From NCBI GenBank assembly GCA_936432065.2, contig OW386287.2:73837804-73901803 (forward strand): a DNA stretch of 64,000 nt, given 5' to 3'. Made by a program: the position numbers and the translations under genes. This document shows positions 1 through 11,930 of this stretch, one piece after another; within the stretch, counting starts at the first letter, position 1; each line of letters begins with the position of its first letter. The notes beneath the pieces were generated by a model that was not told where the DNA came from, searched no databases, and was given only the letters and a program-made list of their open reading frames with translations. The DNA comes from Rutpela maculata (taxonomy: Eukaryota; Arthropoda; Insecta; Coleoptera; Cerambycidae).

Positions 1-2289
1 GCACGTTGTTTTTTGTGAAAAAAGTTTTTGTCCATCTTTTTTAGTTTTTGTGTGAAATGACAAAATTAGGACATTCTTAAATTGTTCCGTAGGCTTTAAT
101 CTTTATGAAAAACATACAGCTAGGGAGGGCTCTCCGACTAATTGGACCATCATCATTGCAATAATTGAATGTCTGTATATATCATTCGAATATAATATTT
201 CAAGGAATTAGATATATTATGAAATATATATATTAGGAAAATGTGTAAACAGAAAAAATTATAGAGAATAAAATTTCGCAAGATTTTTATTTAAGTACAA
301 ATGACAGAAATTAAGAAAATACTTTTTTTTTTCATGATTAATAACTTTTTTGTTTATCGATTGATTTTTTTCCAAAACAATAGGGTTCTTCCTCTAGCTG
401 ACGCTAACTTACTTTCCAAATTTCAATACAATCGGACTTTTCTTTCTTAAAGTTATCGTGCTTACAAGAAACGTGACTGACGGACATTTTGAAAGTTGTT
501 CAGAATTCATTCACTAACATAATGATATGAAAATGTTTTCTCTACGAACGATATTTACTGATTTCGAAATGTGCCGATCAAATACAATATACTCTTCGTT
601 TTTTGCGAAGAGTATAATAATGGAAAACATTCGTTGGGACAAATCATCGCATTTACTTCTGCAGAATAATCAGGTCAGCTATGCAAACAACAAAATTAAT
701 TGTTTAAAATGACAATAGTCATTTATCCAGAAATATTTATAGTTGACGTCGGCATACGTAAAATCTGACACAAGCTCTGGGAAATGTCCCAACGGTGATA
801 TGGTTACAAAGGCAGTCAGACAAGTTTATATGATTGTCACGACAACTGTCGTAGATTTTGTTTAGGTGTTCCCATGATTTGATGGCTCACCATTTACAAT
901 CACAAATTGGTGGTAGAGATCAATTGATCTCGATTAAACACCTGTTATGTATTGTTGTTTTATAGATGAAGTTACAAGCAACAAAATCTTGTGTGTTTTT
1001 TTATAGAAAATCTTCAAAAATATGACTGATAGCAAAGAGACGTGTTTAAATAATATCGTATATAAATTATAAATACCTCTCAGTTGCAATTAGAAAGAGG
1101 ACAATTAAGAACCTTTTAACGCAAATTCCCGCCAAAGGTAAAGAACTGCAAAATCTGAAGTCAAACAGTCTTGGCTGTCATAAATATCATTTGCATAATT
1201 ACGCTGAGCGTTATAACAGCAATCGTTGTAACAATATCTTAAGACCCAAAAAACTTGTCATTCATTAAACAAATAAAATAATTGAAAAATAAAATAATGA
1301 GTTGATTTTTAATTTTAAATATGATTAGTTGAAATAATGCTATAAACCAATATAGTATAACTTGAAATAAACTAGGTAATTAGTAAGGTACCACAGTAAT
1401 TGCCGCACTCACGTTTTCAACTGAAGATGTAATGTAATTAAGGTTTGCATTGCCATGTTTTTGAATAAATTTGTAAATTTTAATTAACTAAGGATGCAAC
1501 TGCAATGGCAATGATTTACTAATATTTTAGTAATTAGTATTTGGTACACGGCTATATTACCCGTTTCTCCTCTCCCTATTTCCCTACTTATTGTAAGTTT
1601 TATGTAACGAGATCAGCGGTGGGAAAATGAAGTTTAACGAATTTTTTTTTCAAAAATTTTTTTTCTAATGAGGAATATTTTAACGTTCATCTAGATACAT
1701 CCTAGCAACATGTCCGAGGACTTCACAGATCAGTCAAGACGATGAAGACTGGAAAAAACTGTTGTATTGGTTTTCTCGTCATCCTTCCTTTTCCCGAAAT
1801 CGATTCTTTTTTTTCCACAGAAGAAGGAATGCGCAAAGACACGAAATCATCGTTGTATACTGTTTTCGAATAACTTCCAGAAGGCATGGAACTCGGAGAT
1901 AACCAAATCAATGTTGTAGATTAAGGATATCTTTTACACAAAGTGGTATGACAGCCTAATATTTTTTTAGGTCCATTTGCCATAAATACGTTCAATATGT
2001 ACGAGATCACTACGGTTCATATGCAATCGTTGTTTTTGACGGATATCCGTTGGATGATAGGAAAAAAATACAAAAACCGCAGAGAAACTTCGCCTATCGA
2101 AGAAGACAACCTCAGATGTTCTTTTCAATAAAACAATACCGGTTAAATTTCCAATGAAAGATTTTTAGCCAATGAAATCAATAAAGTCCGTCTTATTTAA
2201 TTGCTGAAAATTAATTCGAACAGGCTGCTTTTACGGTTAAGTATGAGGGATTCGGCACTTAAAGTATAAAGTACTTGATGAGGCTGCTT
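1..2289. other. AT-rich stretch without recognisable gene
   Basis: No open frame here resembles a known protein. The longest frames are about 60 codons, unconserved in appearance and low in complexity. The stretch is AT-rich with homopolymer runs. It may be intron, intergenic DNA or very old repeats. Confidence 0.5.
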
Positions 2290-2676
2290 CTAGAGTGAAG
2301 AGGATGCTGACGTGTTGATTGTCAATACAGAGATTTCTTTGATGCTGTGTTCATCATTGGCGAGGACCGACCTCCTTTCTGCTAACAGCATTAGCACCAT
2401 CGCAAAGTAACATCCATCTTCGCTTTTTAAATATTCATTTAATTTAACTTCAATATAATCCACTTTACCTTTCACATTATAACATTGTGTCATCCGCAAA
2501 CAATTGAGATTACATTTCTTATAACAATTACAAACATCGTTAATGTATAATAAAAGAGCATAGGAGCAAGTACCGACCCTTGAGGTATTCGACGTTTTCT
2601 AGCCAATTATTCTAAATAACTGTCATTAAATTTAATAATTTGTTTTCTATTTTCGAGGTATGATGCAAAACCACTG
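2290..2676 (-). pseudogene. LINE reverse transcriptase fragment (jockey/CR1-like), frameshifted
   Basis: Read on the minus strand, this stretch gives consecutive RT blocks in shifting frames. First comes FASYLENRKQ (about 2640-2670), then a stop, then RIPQGSVLAPML (about 2560-2595), which is the canonical G(I/V)PQGSVLGPLL block. YINDVCN follows, then LFADDT (about 2487-2504), which is the catalytic (F/Y)ADD motif C. A thumb-like stretch (VDYIEVKLNEYL) runs to 2290. At least two frameshifts and one stop break it, so it is a dead 5'- and 3'-truncated copy. The family known from these blocks is the non-LTR retrotransposon RT (jockey/CR1/R1 group). The clade cannot be fixed from about 125 residues. 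Confidence 0.85.
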
Positions 2677-3032
2677 TAATACTATCGTCAATTTCATATA
2701 TTTTTAGTTTCAATACAAGAAGATCTATATTATAATAATATAAATAATATAAAATATGTGATGTTGTTAATAACGTACATTATATAATAATTTTTTTTCT
2801 TAAATCCATATTTCTATCTTTAAACATTGCACTTACAATAAAAATGTATATACAAAAAATGTAGGAAGTTTTGTCCTCTTTAACTTTGTCTGGAACGTTT
2901 TCCTTGTAGAATCGAGCGTTGCTAAGGTTTAATTTATATTTAATAAAGATTTAATTTTATATCGAACTATTTAAAAATCCCGTAGTAAGTAATTTTAATT
3001 ATTATTTATTAAAATATATACGGCTTATAGTA
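2677..3032. other. AT-rich spacer, nothing recognised
   Basis: Very AT-rich sequence between the LINE fragment and the next TIR element. I see no motif beyond simple A/T runs. Confidence 0.5.
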
Positions 3033-4656
3033 CAGTCATTTGGTAGTTTTACCTGGAAAGTTTTCCGGGAGTTTTGAAAATTGGTGATTTTATAGATTTC
3101 GATATGCTCTTTCCGAATTTCTACTTTGCCACCTCGTGGCAAAAATAGCGCCTAAATAACTGTTTTTTGACAATATCTCCTTTCCGATTCATTTTACGAT
3201 AAAAACAGTTATATAATAAATTAAACTAGAGAAAATTTCCTATGATTTTTTTAATAACCTTTTTTTGTAAAATGAATAGTTTTAGCGTACGAGCGCCGCA
3301 AAATCTACTCCAACATGCGTTTTGGTCAAAAAACTCATTTTCACACCACCATGAGGTAGAGTAAGTGGCGCGTTTTTTTATCGTGGTATCCCCAGTAGGC
3401 CTAATCCACATGCAATGCACTATTTCAAAATTTAGCGCATTCTCCTTCGCTTCGCTGTTATTGATGGACCAGGTGTTGCCAGTTTATGCCAGTTCATCGT
3501 CTTCAGTACCGATCAAAACGTCACAGATAAAAATGTCGTCCACATCATCCGCGATGGGTTTATCAGTTTCATTGCAATCCTCTTCGTCCTCGATTTCATC
3601 ATACGTTTGCTCGAGAACAGTCTCCGTTTCTTCCTCTTCATCGCTATCTTGTGATTGAATTTGCGAATTATAACAGGTACCACTACAATTCGTGCATATA
3701 ACAAAGCACTTTAATCCAGCCTTTCTGCAACCACAGGCTTTTTCACATCCCTTTTTGTATTTGCAAGAAATAAGTTTTAACAAGGTTTCCGGAGCTGGGG
3801 GCTCGAGTGTGGTGACAGGAATTATTCCATTATTGTTTCTTTTCCATCCCCATTGTTCTGCATTTTGTTCATTCCCATACCACTGCTGGACCTGGTGATA
3901 GGTTCGGAACGAATGTTGTCGTGCTGCTGCTTCTGTTGGTGGTAGCGATGCAATATTAAATTTATTTTTATTTGCTGATTTTTTGAAGCATGCATAACTC
4001 TAGTTGTTTAACGACATACTTTTCATAGTTTTCACACCACTGTAACCGTACAATGCAACAAGGAAGCGTTCTCCAGCTTTAGCAATGATCTCTGGATAAG
4101 CATTTGGGTTTTTGAATACCTGGATAATCTCGTTTAAATCTGAATTTTTTCGGAGTACATTAATACCTTTTATTTTTCCTTGATTAAAGTGTGCTGATGT
4201 TGTATCACAGCCACTAAAGGCGTGCAAGAATAATATATGATCTGCGGTTGTTTTATCTATGATACTTTTTGTTGAATATATTTGTTGCGAAATTTTTCCT
4301 TTTCCTGGTTTGAGAATATATATGTTTGAACGCGTAGATAGAGCCAACAAAAGAATAAGAAGATCTACATCTTCGTCGACAACTATTACGGAATCGAATG
4401 TCGATGAAATGCTGATAGGAAATTTTCTCTAGTTTAATTCATTATATAACTGTTTTTATCGTAAAATGAATCGGAAAGGAGATATTGTCAAAAACAGTTT
4501 TTAGGCGCCATTTTTCCAATATGGCGGCGGGAGCGGCAAAGATACGAGGTGGCAAAGTAGAAATTCGGAAAGAGCACATCGAAATCTATGAAATCACCAA
4601 TTTTCAAAACTCCCGGAAAACTTTCCAGGTAACCTCTTTTTTGAGCACCAAATGAC
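3033..4656. mobile_element. TIR element with about 215-240 bp inverted arms
   Basis: The left arm (3033-3245) and right arm (4415-4656) are inverted copies of each other, with small indels. Both run from an outer CAGTCATTTGGT-like end, through a shared TTTACCTGGAAAG block, to an inner AGAGAAAATTTCCTAT. The right arm has an extra GC-rich piece (GGCGGCGGGAGCGG) absent from the left. TA lies just outside the left CAGTCATTT end, so a TA target is possible, but the right border is degenerate. The space between the arms is almost filled by a broken ORF on the minus strand (3484-4416). The layout fits a DNA transposon or a cut-down derivative that still carries part of its gene. Confidence 0.8.
3484..4416 (-). 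pseudogene. Broken element-borne ORF with SGCDTTSA motif and cysteine-rich C-terminus
   Basis: On the minus strand an open frame starts next to the right inverted arm (no start codon seen) and runs to a stop at 3484. It is broken once by an in-frame TAG after MSLNN (about 3999). In order it shows an acidic VVDEDVD stretch, LFLHAFSGCDTTSA, AGERFLVALYG, an IASLPPTEAAARQHSFR block, a WGNE/WGWKR region and a Cys-rich segment (CKYKKGCEKACGCRKAGLKC, then CTNC). It ends in a Glu/Asp-rich tail. I have seen this arrangement in many repetitive uncharacterised proteins of arthropod genomes, and it looks transposon-borne; I cannot name its enzymatic role. The Cys-rich part could bind zinc or DNA (inference). 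The N-terminal portion is missing, so this is a remnant. Confidence 0.7.
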
Positions 4657-5156
4657 TATTATTAGGTAAGAGGTGTTTCATTACATTCATTTTCAATTAG
4701 TTCGTTCACGCCTTATTAGAATAATCCAGCAAAATAATAAAGTAGAACAATTCAAATTAGAGATGATTAAAGATATCAGTTGCGCAGAATTTTCTAGTGC
4801 TATATTATTGCAAATTAAAATAAACATGAATACGAGAGTAGATAATCTCTATGGGAAACTAATGGTTTTTAAATGGATGCATATCTAAATTGTATTTATT
4901 AAAAATGTAACAAGATATATGTACATGTATAAATAGACAAAACTTCGATAAGCTAATAAAATACATATAACATTTTTTTTATTAAACATTTTAAATTGAT
5001 AATATATAAATAAACATTTCAAAATTGTTATTCCCTCAAGGATGTGCTTGTGCATTTGGGAGAATTGATGATTTTTATAATTTTATATTTACGTTAGAAC
5101 ATTTCTTTAAAAAATTTTGTTTTAAACATGCCAACCGAACCCTGTGAAAAACTATT
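4657..5156. other. AT-rich spacer, nothing recognised
   Basis: One frame of 71 codons (4673-4888, +) is lysine/isoleucine-rich and matches nothing I know. Otherwise A/T runs only. Confidence 0.5.
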
Positions 5157-6050
5157 ATTGTTAATGACTTCTGTTAAATTTTATTAAAAAAATGCATCAG
5201 GGCTTTTTTATAGAGCATTTTATAACAAATGATTTGACCTCCCATTTTGTTGTATTTTGATTATTTTTGTGTTTTTTAGCGCTGCAAAGGGAAGAAGGTC
5301 AATGGGAAGTGAGGTATATATGCAAACAAATTATTGGTACTTTATTTCTACCTACATACCATTTATATTATTATATTTTATGTTTTTTATATTAACTTAT
5401 TATTATAGTTTTCATGAATAATATCATCTTATTTATAATTAATATACAGTGTCCCCGAATGGGGTACCGTACTCTTGTAAACTTTCTTATTCTTGATTTG
5501 CTGAGAAAAAGTCATTCTTTATAAAAAGTTTTACTTGTCTTAAAAAGTCATAAACAGTTGTCAAACAAGGTATTCTAAAAACTAGAAAATATGAAATCGA
5601 CTTTAAGCAAACTACTTTTTTTTTACATTTTTATTGAAAATTGTGTTTAATGAAGTTTTTTCAGTTGTGAAGAGCTTAAATACGGAGTTTAGTTACAAAA
5701 TAAGGAAATAATAAAATTTACGTCCTCCGATGAACAATTAACTCGGATGAACAATTAACGGGAACACACTGTATATTAATTATGAATAATATTAATGAAA
5801 ATTATATTAATAAGGCATTATAAAAAACGTAAAATATAATAATATAAATGGTATGTATGTGGCAGTAAAGTACTAATAATTTTTTTTATACCATATACCT
5901 TTGACCTTCCTCCTTTTGCAGCGCTAAAAAACCCTTAAAAATAGTCAAAATATAAAAAAATAGATCAAATTATTTGTTGTTACATTCTCTATAAAAAAGC
6001 CCAGATGCATTTTTTTCCATAAAACTAATAGAAAAAAGTTATTAACTATA
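5157..6050. mobile_element. Foldback element with about 280 bp arms, interrupted at its centre
   Basis: The left arm (5157-5446) and right arm (5772-6050) are inverted copies. Shared blocks include ATGCATC(A/T)GGGCTTTTTTATAGAG at the outside, TTTAGCGCTGCAAA in the middle and AATATAAATGGTATG further in. The arms meet at an AT-rich palindrome around TAATTAATATATTAATTA. A second element occupies 5447-5771, exactly at that meeting point. Confidence 0.85.
5447..5771. mobile_element. 325-bp MITE with CAGTGT ends and TA target duplication
   Basis: The element begins CAGTGTCCCCGAAT and ends GGGAACACACTG, with TA on both sides (5445-5446 and 5772-5773). Short imperfect TIRs starting with CAGT and a TA duplication are typical of Tc1/mariner derivatives. 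No coding capacity. The ends resemble those of the larger element at 31524-34163, so the two may share a transposase source (inference). Confidence 0.75.
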
Positions 6051-6574
6051 ATAATTTTTCATCCCCTAAATTTTCATTAATTTTTGCTTATGACCTGTTA
6101 ATAATAACTTGATAATATTATTATCTACAAAAAAGCTCTGCAATTTTTTTGTGGGAGTATAACTACCACAAAAAAATATATCTCTATCTCGAAGCAATTC
6201 TAAGCAATAGATATCTATTATCTTTACTGAAAAGTTCCCATAACTCAAAGTTTCTCTAACTCGAGCTGATTTTTAATCCATTTGGGGATTCGAGTTATGG
6301 AGGTTTGACTGTATATATTTAAAAAAACATGTACACTCTTATTTTCAAGATGGCGGCACCCCCGACTCCGAAAACTCAAATTTAAACTTGTTGAACCCCC
6401 GCACATAATAAAAAAATTAAATCACGTCCTACCCAAAATGCACTGTTGAATCTCCAATTGATTGGACTATATGCACATGCTGAATAAAGATACATTAAAA
6501 ATGGTTACAGATCACAAATGTTTAAAATTTATCTAATGCAATTGAAAGCACATATTTACTTTTTGACATATTGA
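6051..6574. other. Spacer with no recognised gene
   Basis: Contains TTATGGAGGTTTGACTGTAT-like sequence and a short GC-richer patch (6350-6380). No reading frame or repeat partner in this window was identified. Confidence 0.4.
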
Positions 6575-6740
6575 CTTTTTGATTTTAATCAAATCATACT
6601 ACAAAAATAGCGAAATAAGTCGAAAAGACATTAACCCTATGCTAGTGAACTCTATATTTACTTAAACCCGTCAATAAAACAAAAACACCAACCTTCGGCG
6701 GTGCTTTGTACCTGCCAGTGTCCTGATTGTTCGACCGAAA
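6575..6740 (+). repeat. Fragment of dispersed repeat shared with 54.0 and 60.6 kb
   Basis: TTTTAATCAAATCA(T/C)ACTACAAAAATAGCGAAATAA followed by GTCGAAAAGACATT is repeated almost unchanged at 60835-60890. The following GTTCGACCGAAAGC(A) block also occurs at 54285-54305 (inverted) and 60967-60990. This copy is truncated; the fullest copy is 60608-61253. Confidence 0.8.
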
Positions 6741-7824
6741 GCACGCGAGATCTTCAATTTTTAATTTTACTTTTTTTTCGTCAGGTCAATAATAACAAAG
6801 TTATCGTGGAAAAACATGTTTTTGCGAATTTAAAATGCGAATTCCTCCGCCACCCCGTGTGATTAAACTGAACTAAGTTGATAACATGATAAAAGAGAAC
6901 GCGTGTAACCGAATTGTCAAAAAAAATTTTTTTTTAAAGTTGGTTTCATTTCAAAACCAGATCCGCTCCCCTATACCGTTCGCCTTGATACATGATTTTC
7001 ACGATTTAATAATTGCATCATAAATATTACAGCGTTGCGTTGGTTAAAAAAAATAATTCATATAGAGATCTTGGAAAAAAAATTTACAAAAGCATTTTTA
7101 TTGCATTTTTTGCTAAAATTAATATTCAACACCTAGTGTCAGTGTTCTATATTTTTGGTTAAATTTTTAGATAAATTTTACATATTTATGACGCTCGCAT
7201 TGCACATTTCCGGTAAAATTGTACTCGTTCCAATTATTCGTAATATTAGGCAACTCGTTTGCAGTTATCACCTTTTCTAAGAAATTAATCTTTAAAATTG
7301 AGATAAATCCTATATTGTATCATTCAACCTTCAGATGATGCAACGTAAAGTACGTTTAAAGCTACTCGCACACTAGCACGTACACATTTATGGTGTAATG
7401 TCATAACTTCGGACTGCAGTAACTTATAAATTTTAATTGAAATGACAATTTTTTTGGCTTGTTTTCACCCCAAGCAGGTGCTGAAGATTTCTAGAACGAT
7501 TAGTTTTGGTCAAAAATAAAAAAGCAACCTTCTTGGAATCGAATTGAATTATTTGGAAACTAAAGTAAAGGTATCCAGATATGTGCCATTATCAAAATAT
7601 GTTCAGTCAGCTGCAGGCCTTCAAACTGAACATCTCAACCTGTTTTTGTTGTGCAATTAGTGATAAAATATTTCTTTATATTTTGTTGCACTTTTGAAAA
7701 TTGAGGACCTTGGATACTTGAATAACAACTCAAAAGAAAGCTCAAGGTATATATTTAAAATGCTATATTTTATAATTACGTTAATTAATTAAATAAGTAC
7801 ATCAAGAAATGCATTACTTGTATT
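6741..7824. other. Unassigned AT-rich stretch
   Basis: No recognisable ORF. AT-rich with many T and A runs. Confidence 0.45.
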
Positions 7825-8320
7825 ACTTCGACATCCAGTGGAAGTATAGTAATGCAAAAAAAAATTTGAAAATTTTTATTGTTAAAATAGTCTTAAAATG
7901 TCATGAAATGTTGAGATTTTAAGTTTGAGCAAAAAACAATTCTGTCTGTCTGTCTGTCGGTCGGTCTGTCTGTAACTTTTTTGTGTGCACGTTTACTCTG
8001 GAACCGTTTAAGATATTAGCTTGAAATTTGGTACACGTATGTATTTTAACGAGATCTGGAACTACTATTTTGATCTTATTCCGTTGAAGGGTTGGGGGGT
8101 AAATTGGGGTAAATGGGATAAATCAAGCAAGTAAGAGTCCATAAAATTGGTATTTAGTATATTAAGAGAAGCTAAGGTGTCAAAAAAATTTTTGACATTA
8201 GCCTCCCCATTACCACCCCCACTCCATTATTAAAGGGGGTGAAAAAAAGATAATTCTCATTTAGTGTGTGTACAAGAACCAAAGGCCTCAAAATTTTTTT
8301 TTGTCTGTTGATTTAGAGCT
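7825..8320 (-). repeat. Hairpin-ended dispersed repeat, copy 1 (partial, reversed)
   Basis: Starts with the hairpin ACTTC(G/C)ACATCCAGTGGAAG and runs through a (CTGT)n microsatellite (7943-7975), a CTCTGGAACCGTTTAAGATAT block and a TTACCCC-rich block to the CCAAAGGCCTCAAAA block. This is the reverse complement of the copies at 26.6, 29.5, 52.8, 54.7 and 58.1 kb. The far end is lost or too diverged to recognise. No coding capacity. Confidence 0.85.
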
Positions 8321-10484
8321 TTATAGTCTATGTACTTTTGTCTGATTTTTTCAGAACTTAGATCTTAACTATCTTTCTTCGTATTTTTGTTGCTTTGGAC
8401 GTAGGAAGAGGGAGTAAAACGGGCGCAAGGTTATATCTTTCTGCCTATAAAAAAAAGTATAAGAAAAGTCTTCGTTGTACTATTTTCAAGCTTGTAGCAG
8501 TATGATGATAGCGGGAATGGTTCTGGAGAGTGGGTGCTGGCGTTGGGGGGGTTGACATTTTATTGATAATGTAAATAAAAAATCCTTTTAAAACTATTTT
8601 ATACCCGGTAGGAGCATAAAGGTTTATGTAAGTTTGGGGAGAGGGTGCTTGTCGTTGGGGGTTGGGGGTGTTGGGTTGTTCTATAGTAGTAGGGGGAGCT
8701 CAGGGTGCAGTTTGTTCAAAAGAAATATAATTTTCAAGTTCAAAAACATCAAAACGTGTACTAATGTAAACTGGTTCTTTAATCATTTAAGGGGAGGGTT
8801 GGGGGAAGTTCTGTTTGAGGTGGATTAGATATTGAATATACGTGATGACCAAAAATAAAAAGGGCCGAAAACAGGCCTTATAGGCCCTCCTCTTTTCACT
8901 GTCGCGCATCGCCCAGTTAATTGAACCTTAATAACTAATATCAACATTGAGGTCTATTAAAAACACATTTGAGTTCGTTATTTGTTTATTTTTACACCGG
9001 TGGTAAAATTTTATTCCAAAATTTTTAGCGACCTTTTTGAAGGCGACCAATTTTTACCCTTTTTAGTGACCTTATAGGCTATTGACTATGTGATTTAGTA
9101 AGGAACAATTGCGTAAGGAACAATTGCGTTAAAAGGTTTTTATTGTTTCATCCATTTATTGGTCACCTAAATATGAAAAAATCACAAAATGCTATTAAAT
9201 TTAGGGGTGCATATTTGAGAACGGGGTGAAAGATGTGTTTTTTTTAGTTGTTTAAATATAACTCGAAAACTAAGTGGAATTCAAGAGTACTTTTTTGCAG
9301 AAGATTAAATTTCCCATTGAAATGGCTTTCGGAAAAAACACTTTATATACTGAATGTAAACAAATATGAAAAAAATGTGAAAAATGGTGAATTTTTTTTT
9401 ACATTTTTGCTTATAACTTTTTTGTGAATAGAGATAGGTATAGGAAGTTGCCTTCCAACTGCTAAAGTGAGCTATGGAAAAAGGTTCTACGATGAAAATT
9501 GGCTGAGATATTTTCGTTCAAGGGAAAAGTTAAAAATGAACGATTTTATTATACTTCAGGAGCTCATCTGACCTTATAGATTTCTATGGAGGCCCATTTT
9601 TTTTCGTAGTATGATGTAGTTTTAGGCACACTTTAATTTTTTTCGCTATATTAATTTTGCTAAGTTTGCAGAATCAATATGCAAAAAATATTTTTTGTAA
9701 TTTTTTGCATTTTTGTACCCCAATTTTGAACCGCAATGTCTCAGGTTGTGTGAGGCGTACAAAATTCAGCAGATACTCCTTTTTTTCGTTATATAATAAA
9801 GAAAAAACACACTTTTTACGAAATATAACATTGTTTTCGAATTATAACTTCTAACACAAAAAGTAAACCTGTTTTACAATTTTTGATGCCAGACTGGCCT
9901 AAATTTTTATGGTCTTAGACACAACTAAAGTAACTACTTAGTGTAGCGTAAAACCGCGTGATTGTGATCCTTGAATATGGGCGTTTTATAAACGCATTTA
10001 AATTTATTATGCCCATTCAAATATTAAAAAAATCTCAAATGCTGCCAACCGAAAAGTGTACATAATAAAAAATTGCAAATGTAATGTAGCTATATATTTT
10101 TGCAAAGCTTCATAAAATATAATCGCGGTTTGTGCATTGTTACGCTAAATTACACAATGTAAACATCGATCTTGTTTCCTTTTGTACAGTATCGGTTACT
10201 TACACCAGTTCTTTCTTTGTTCGAAATGTTCTGTCGCCATTGGTTCTTTCCATTAGTGGTCCATATAGAATTTTCTGAATTTGTCATGAATTTTTTTTTA
10301 TAACCATTTCAACACCTCCCACGATAAAACCTTTGAAATAATAGTCGGGAATCAGGAGCCAAACATTCAGGGTGTGCACTCGAGGATATTAGTACAGTAA
10401 AACTATTAAAAAAAAATTATTAATTACAGTATTGGTAAAAAATATGTAAAATATTTGAATAATTTCATATACCGGGTGTAAACG
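8321..10484. other. Unassigned stretch, G-rich patches then AT-rich
   Basis: 8500-8830 has several GGGTTGGGGG-type patches that may be a decayed extension of the preceding repeat. 9150-9900 is AT-rich with stretches resembling noncoding parts of other TIR elements, but I found no partner copy in the window. The 64-65-codon frames look random. Confidence 0.4.
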
Positions 10485-10786
10485 AATAGTGGGCCACCCC
10501 TGTAACTTCCTTGTTTTTAAAGATATCGGGATGAAATTTTGTATGGTGAAATTAGGTAAGATTTTCAACTTTTTCAGACCTATCCGCCATATTTATAATT
10601 TCCGGTTTCACCGAAAATGGCCCCAATAGTCTTTTCTAAATGGACCACCCTGTATGTTTTTACATTTTTGAAATAAAATCACATTTTGGATACATTTATA
10701 CTATTTTAAACAATTTATACAGTGTTGCACGAAAAATAATTCGAATTTTAGTTGTCAATCTAGATGGCTGCGAATATGTTAAAATT

Positions 10787-11605
10787 ATTTTTGTTCCAAT
10801 GTAATTCATATAAAAAAATACGAAAACGTCAATATGTCCAATAATACACCATACAGGGTGGTGTAAACTCATTAAAATCACATTTTTCAAATTGACTCAA
10901 TTGTTTTAAACATTATAATATGGGCCACCCGGATATTCAGAAAGCTCTATTTAGTAGGGGTTAAACGGTACCAAAAGTTCCGTAATGTGTAATCGTTACC
11001 AGCAGGAATGACAATTTTTCTTAAGAAATTTATGATTTATATCTAACTTCAATTAAATTTTCTGTATATTTGTGTTAATATTTTATGATATGCAACAAGA
11101 ATGAGCCAGAGGCCCATTCTGTCTCCTGCGGAGGGTGGCATATCATAAAATATTAACAAAAATATACAGGGTTGATCAAAATTTAATTGAAGTTAGATAT
11201 GAATCATAAATTTCTTAAGAAAAATTGTCTTGATATGATATGCAACAAGAATGAGCCAGAGGTCCATTCTGTCTCTTGCGGAGGGTGGCACATCATAAAA
11301 TATTAACAAAAGTATACAGGGTTGACCAAAATTTAATTGAAGTTAGATATAAATCATAAATTTCTTAAGAAAAATTGTCATTTCTGCCGGTAACGATTAC
11401 ACATTACGGAACTTTTGGTACCGTTTAACCCCTACTAAATAGAGCTTTCTGAATATCCGGGTGGCCCATATCATAATATTTAAAACAAATGAGTCATTTT
11501 GAAAAATGTGATTTTAATGAGTTTACACCATCCTGTATGATGTATTATTGGACATATTGACGTTTTCGTATTTTTTATATGAATTACATTGGAACAAAAA
11601 TAATT
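10787..11605. repeat. Inner inverted repeat with a 150-bp tandem duplication at its centre
   Basis: Arms 10787-11060 and about 11325-11605 are inverted copies sharing TTGTTCCAATGTAATTC, CGTCAATATGTCC, GGGCCACCCGGATATTCAG, GTTAAACGGTACCAAAAG and CTTAAGAAATTTATGATT. At the centre a 150-bp unit is repeated in tandem (unit anchors GATATGCAACAAGAATGAGCC at 11087 and 11237). Each unit itself forms a stem, TTTTATGATATG against CATATCATAAAA, around GAGCCAGAGG(C/T)CCATTCTGTCTC. No coding capacity. Confidence 0.8.
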
Positions 11606-11930
11606 GAAGAGCTAAGTGGATAAAGGTGTTGTCACAAAAAAACGTTATCGAGTAATTTAACTCAAAAGTTTTTAGGCGAGAACTTTTTTGTTATAACGAC
11701 TATTTAGCTTGCATTTTGCGATGATATTGACATTTGATGTACTTTTCAGAGAGAAATAACTAAAGTTGTCAGTTGTCATTATTTTCGAAAATTTTAAAAA
11801 ATTAATGTACATAACACCTTTATCTGTTCATAAGTTTCTCTGAAATGAATAAGGAATTAGTGAATAAAAGTAAATAAAAGAAATTAAGCATATTTTATTA
11901 TTACTAAAACATTGTACAATTTTTAGGTAG

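Noticed and set aside
3365..3658. Serine-rich 97-codon plus-strand frame
   Set aside because: It is the antisense of the acidic Glu/Asp tail of the element-borne ORF at 3484-4416.
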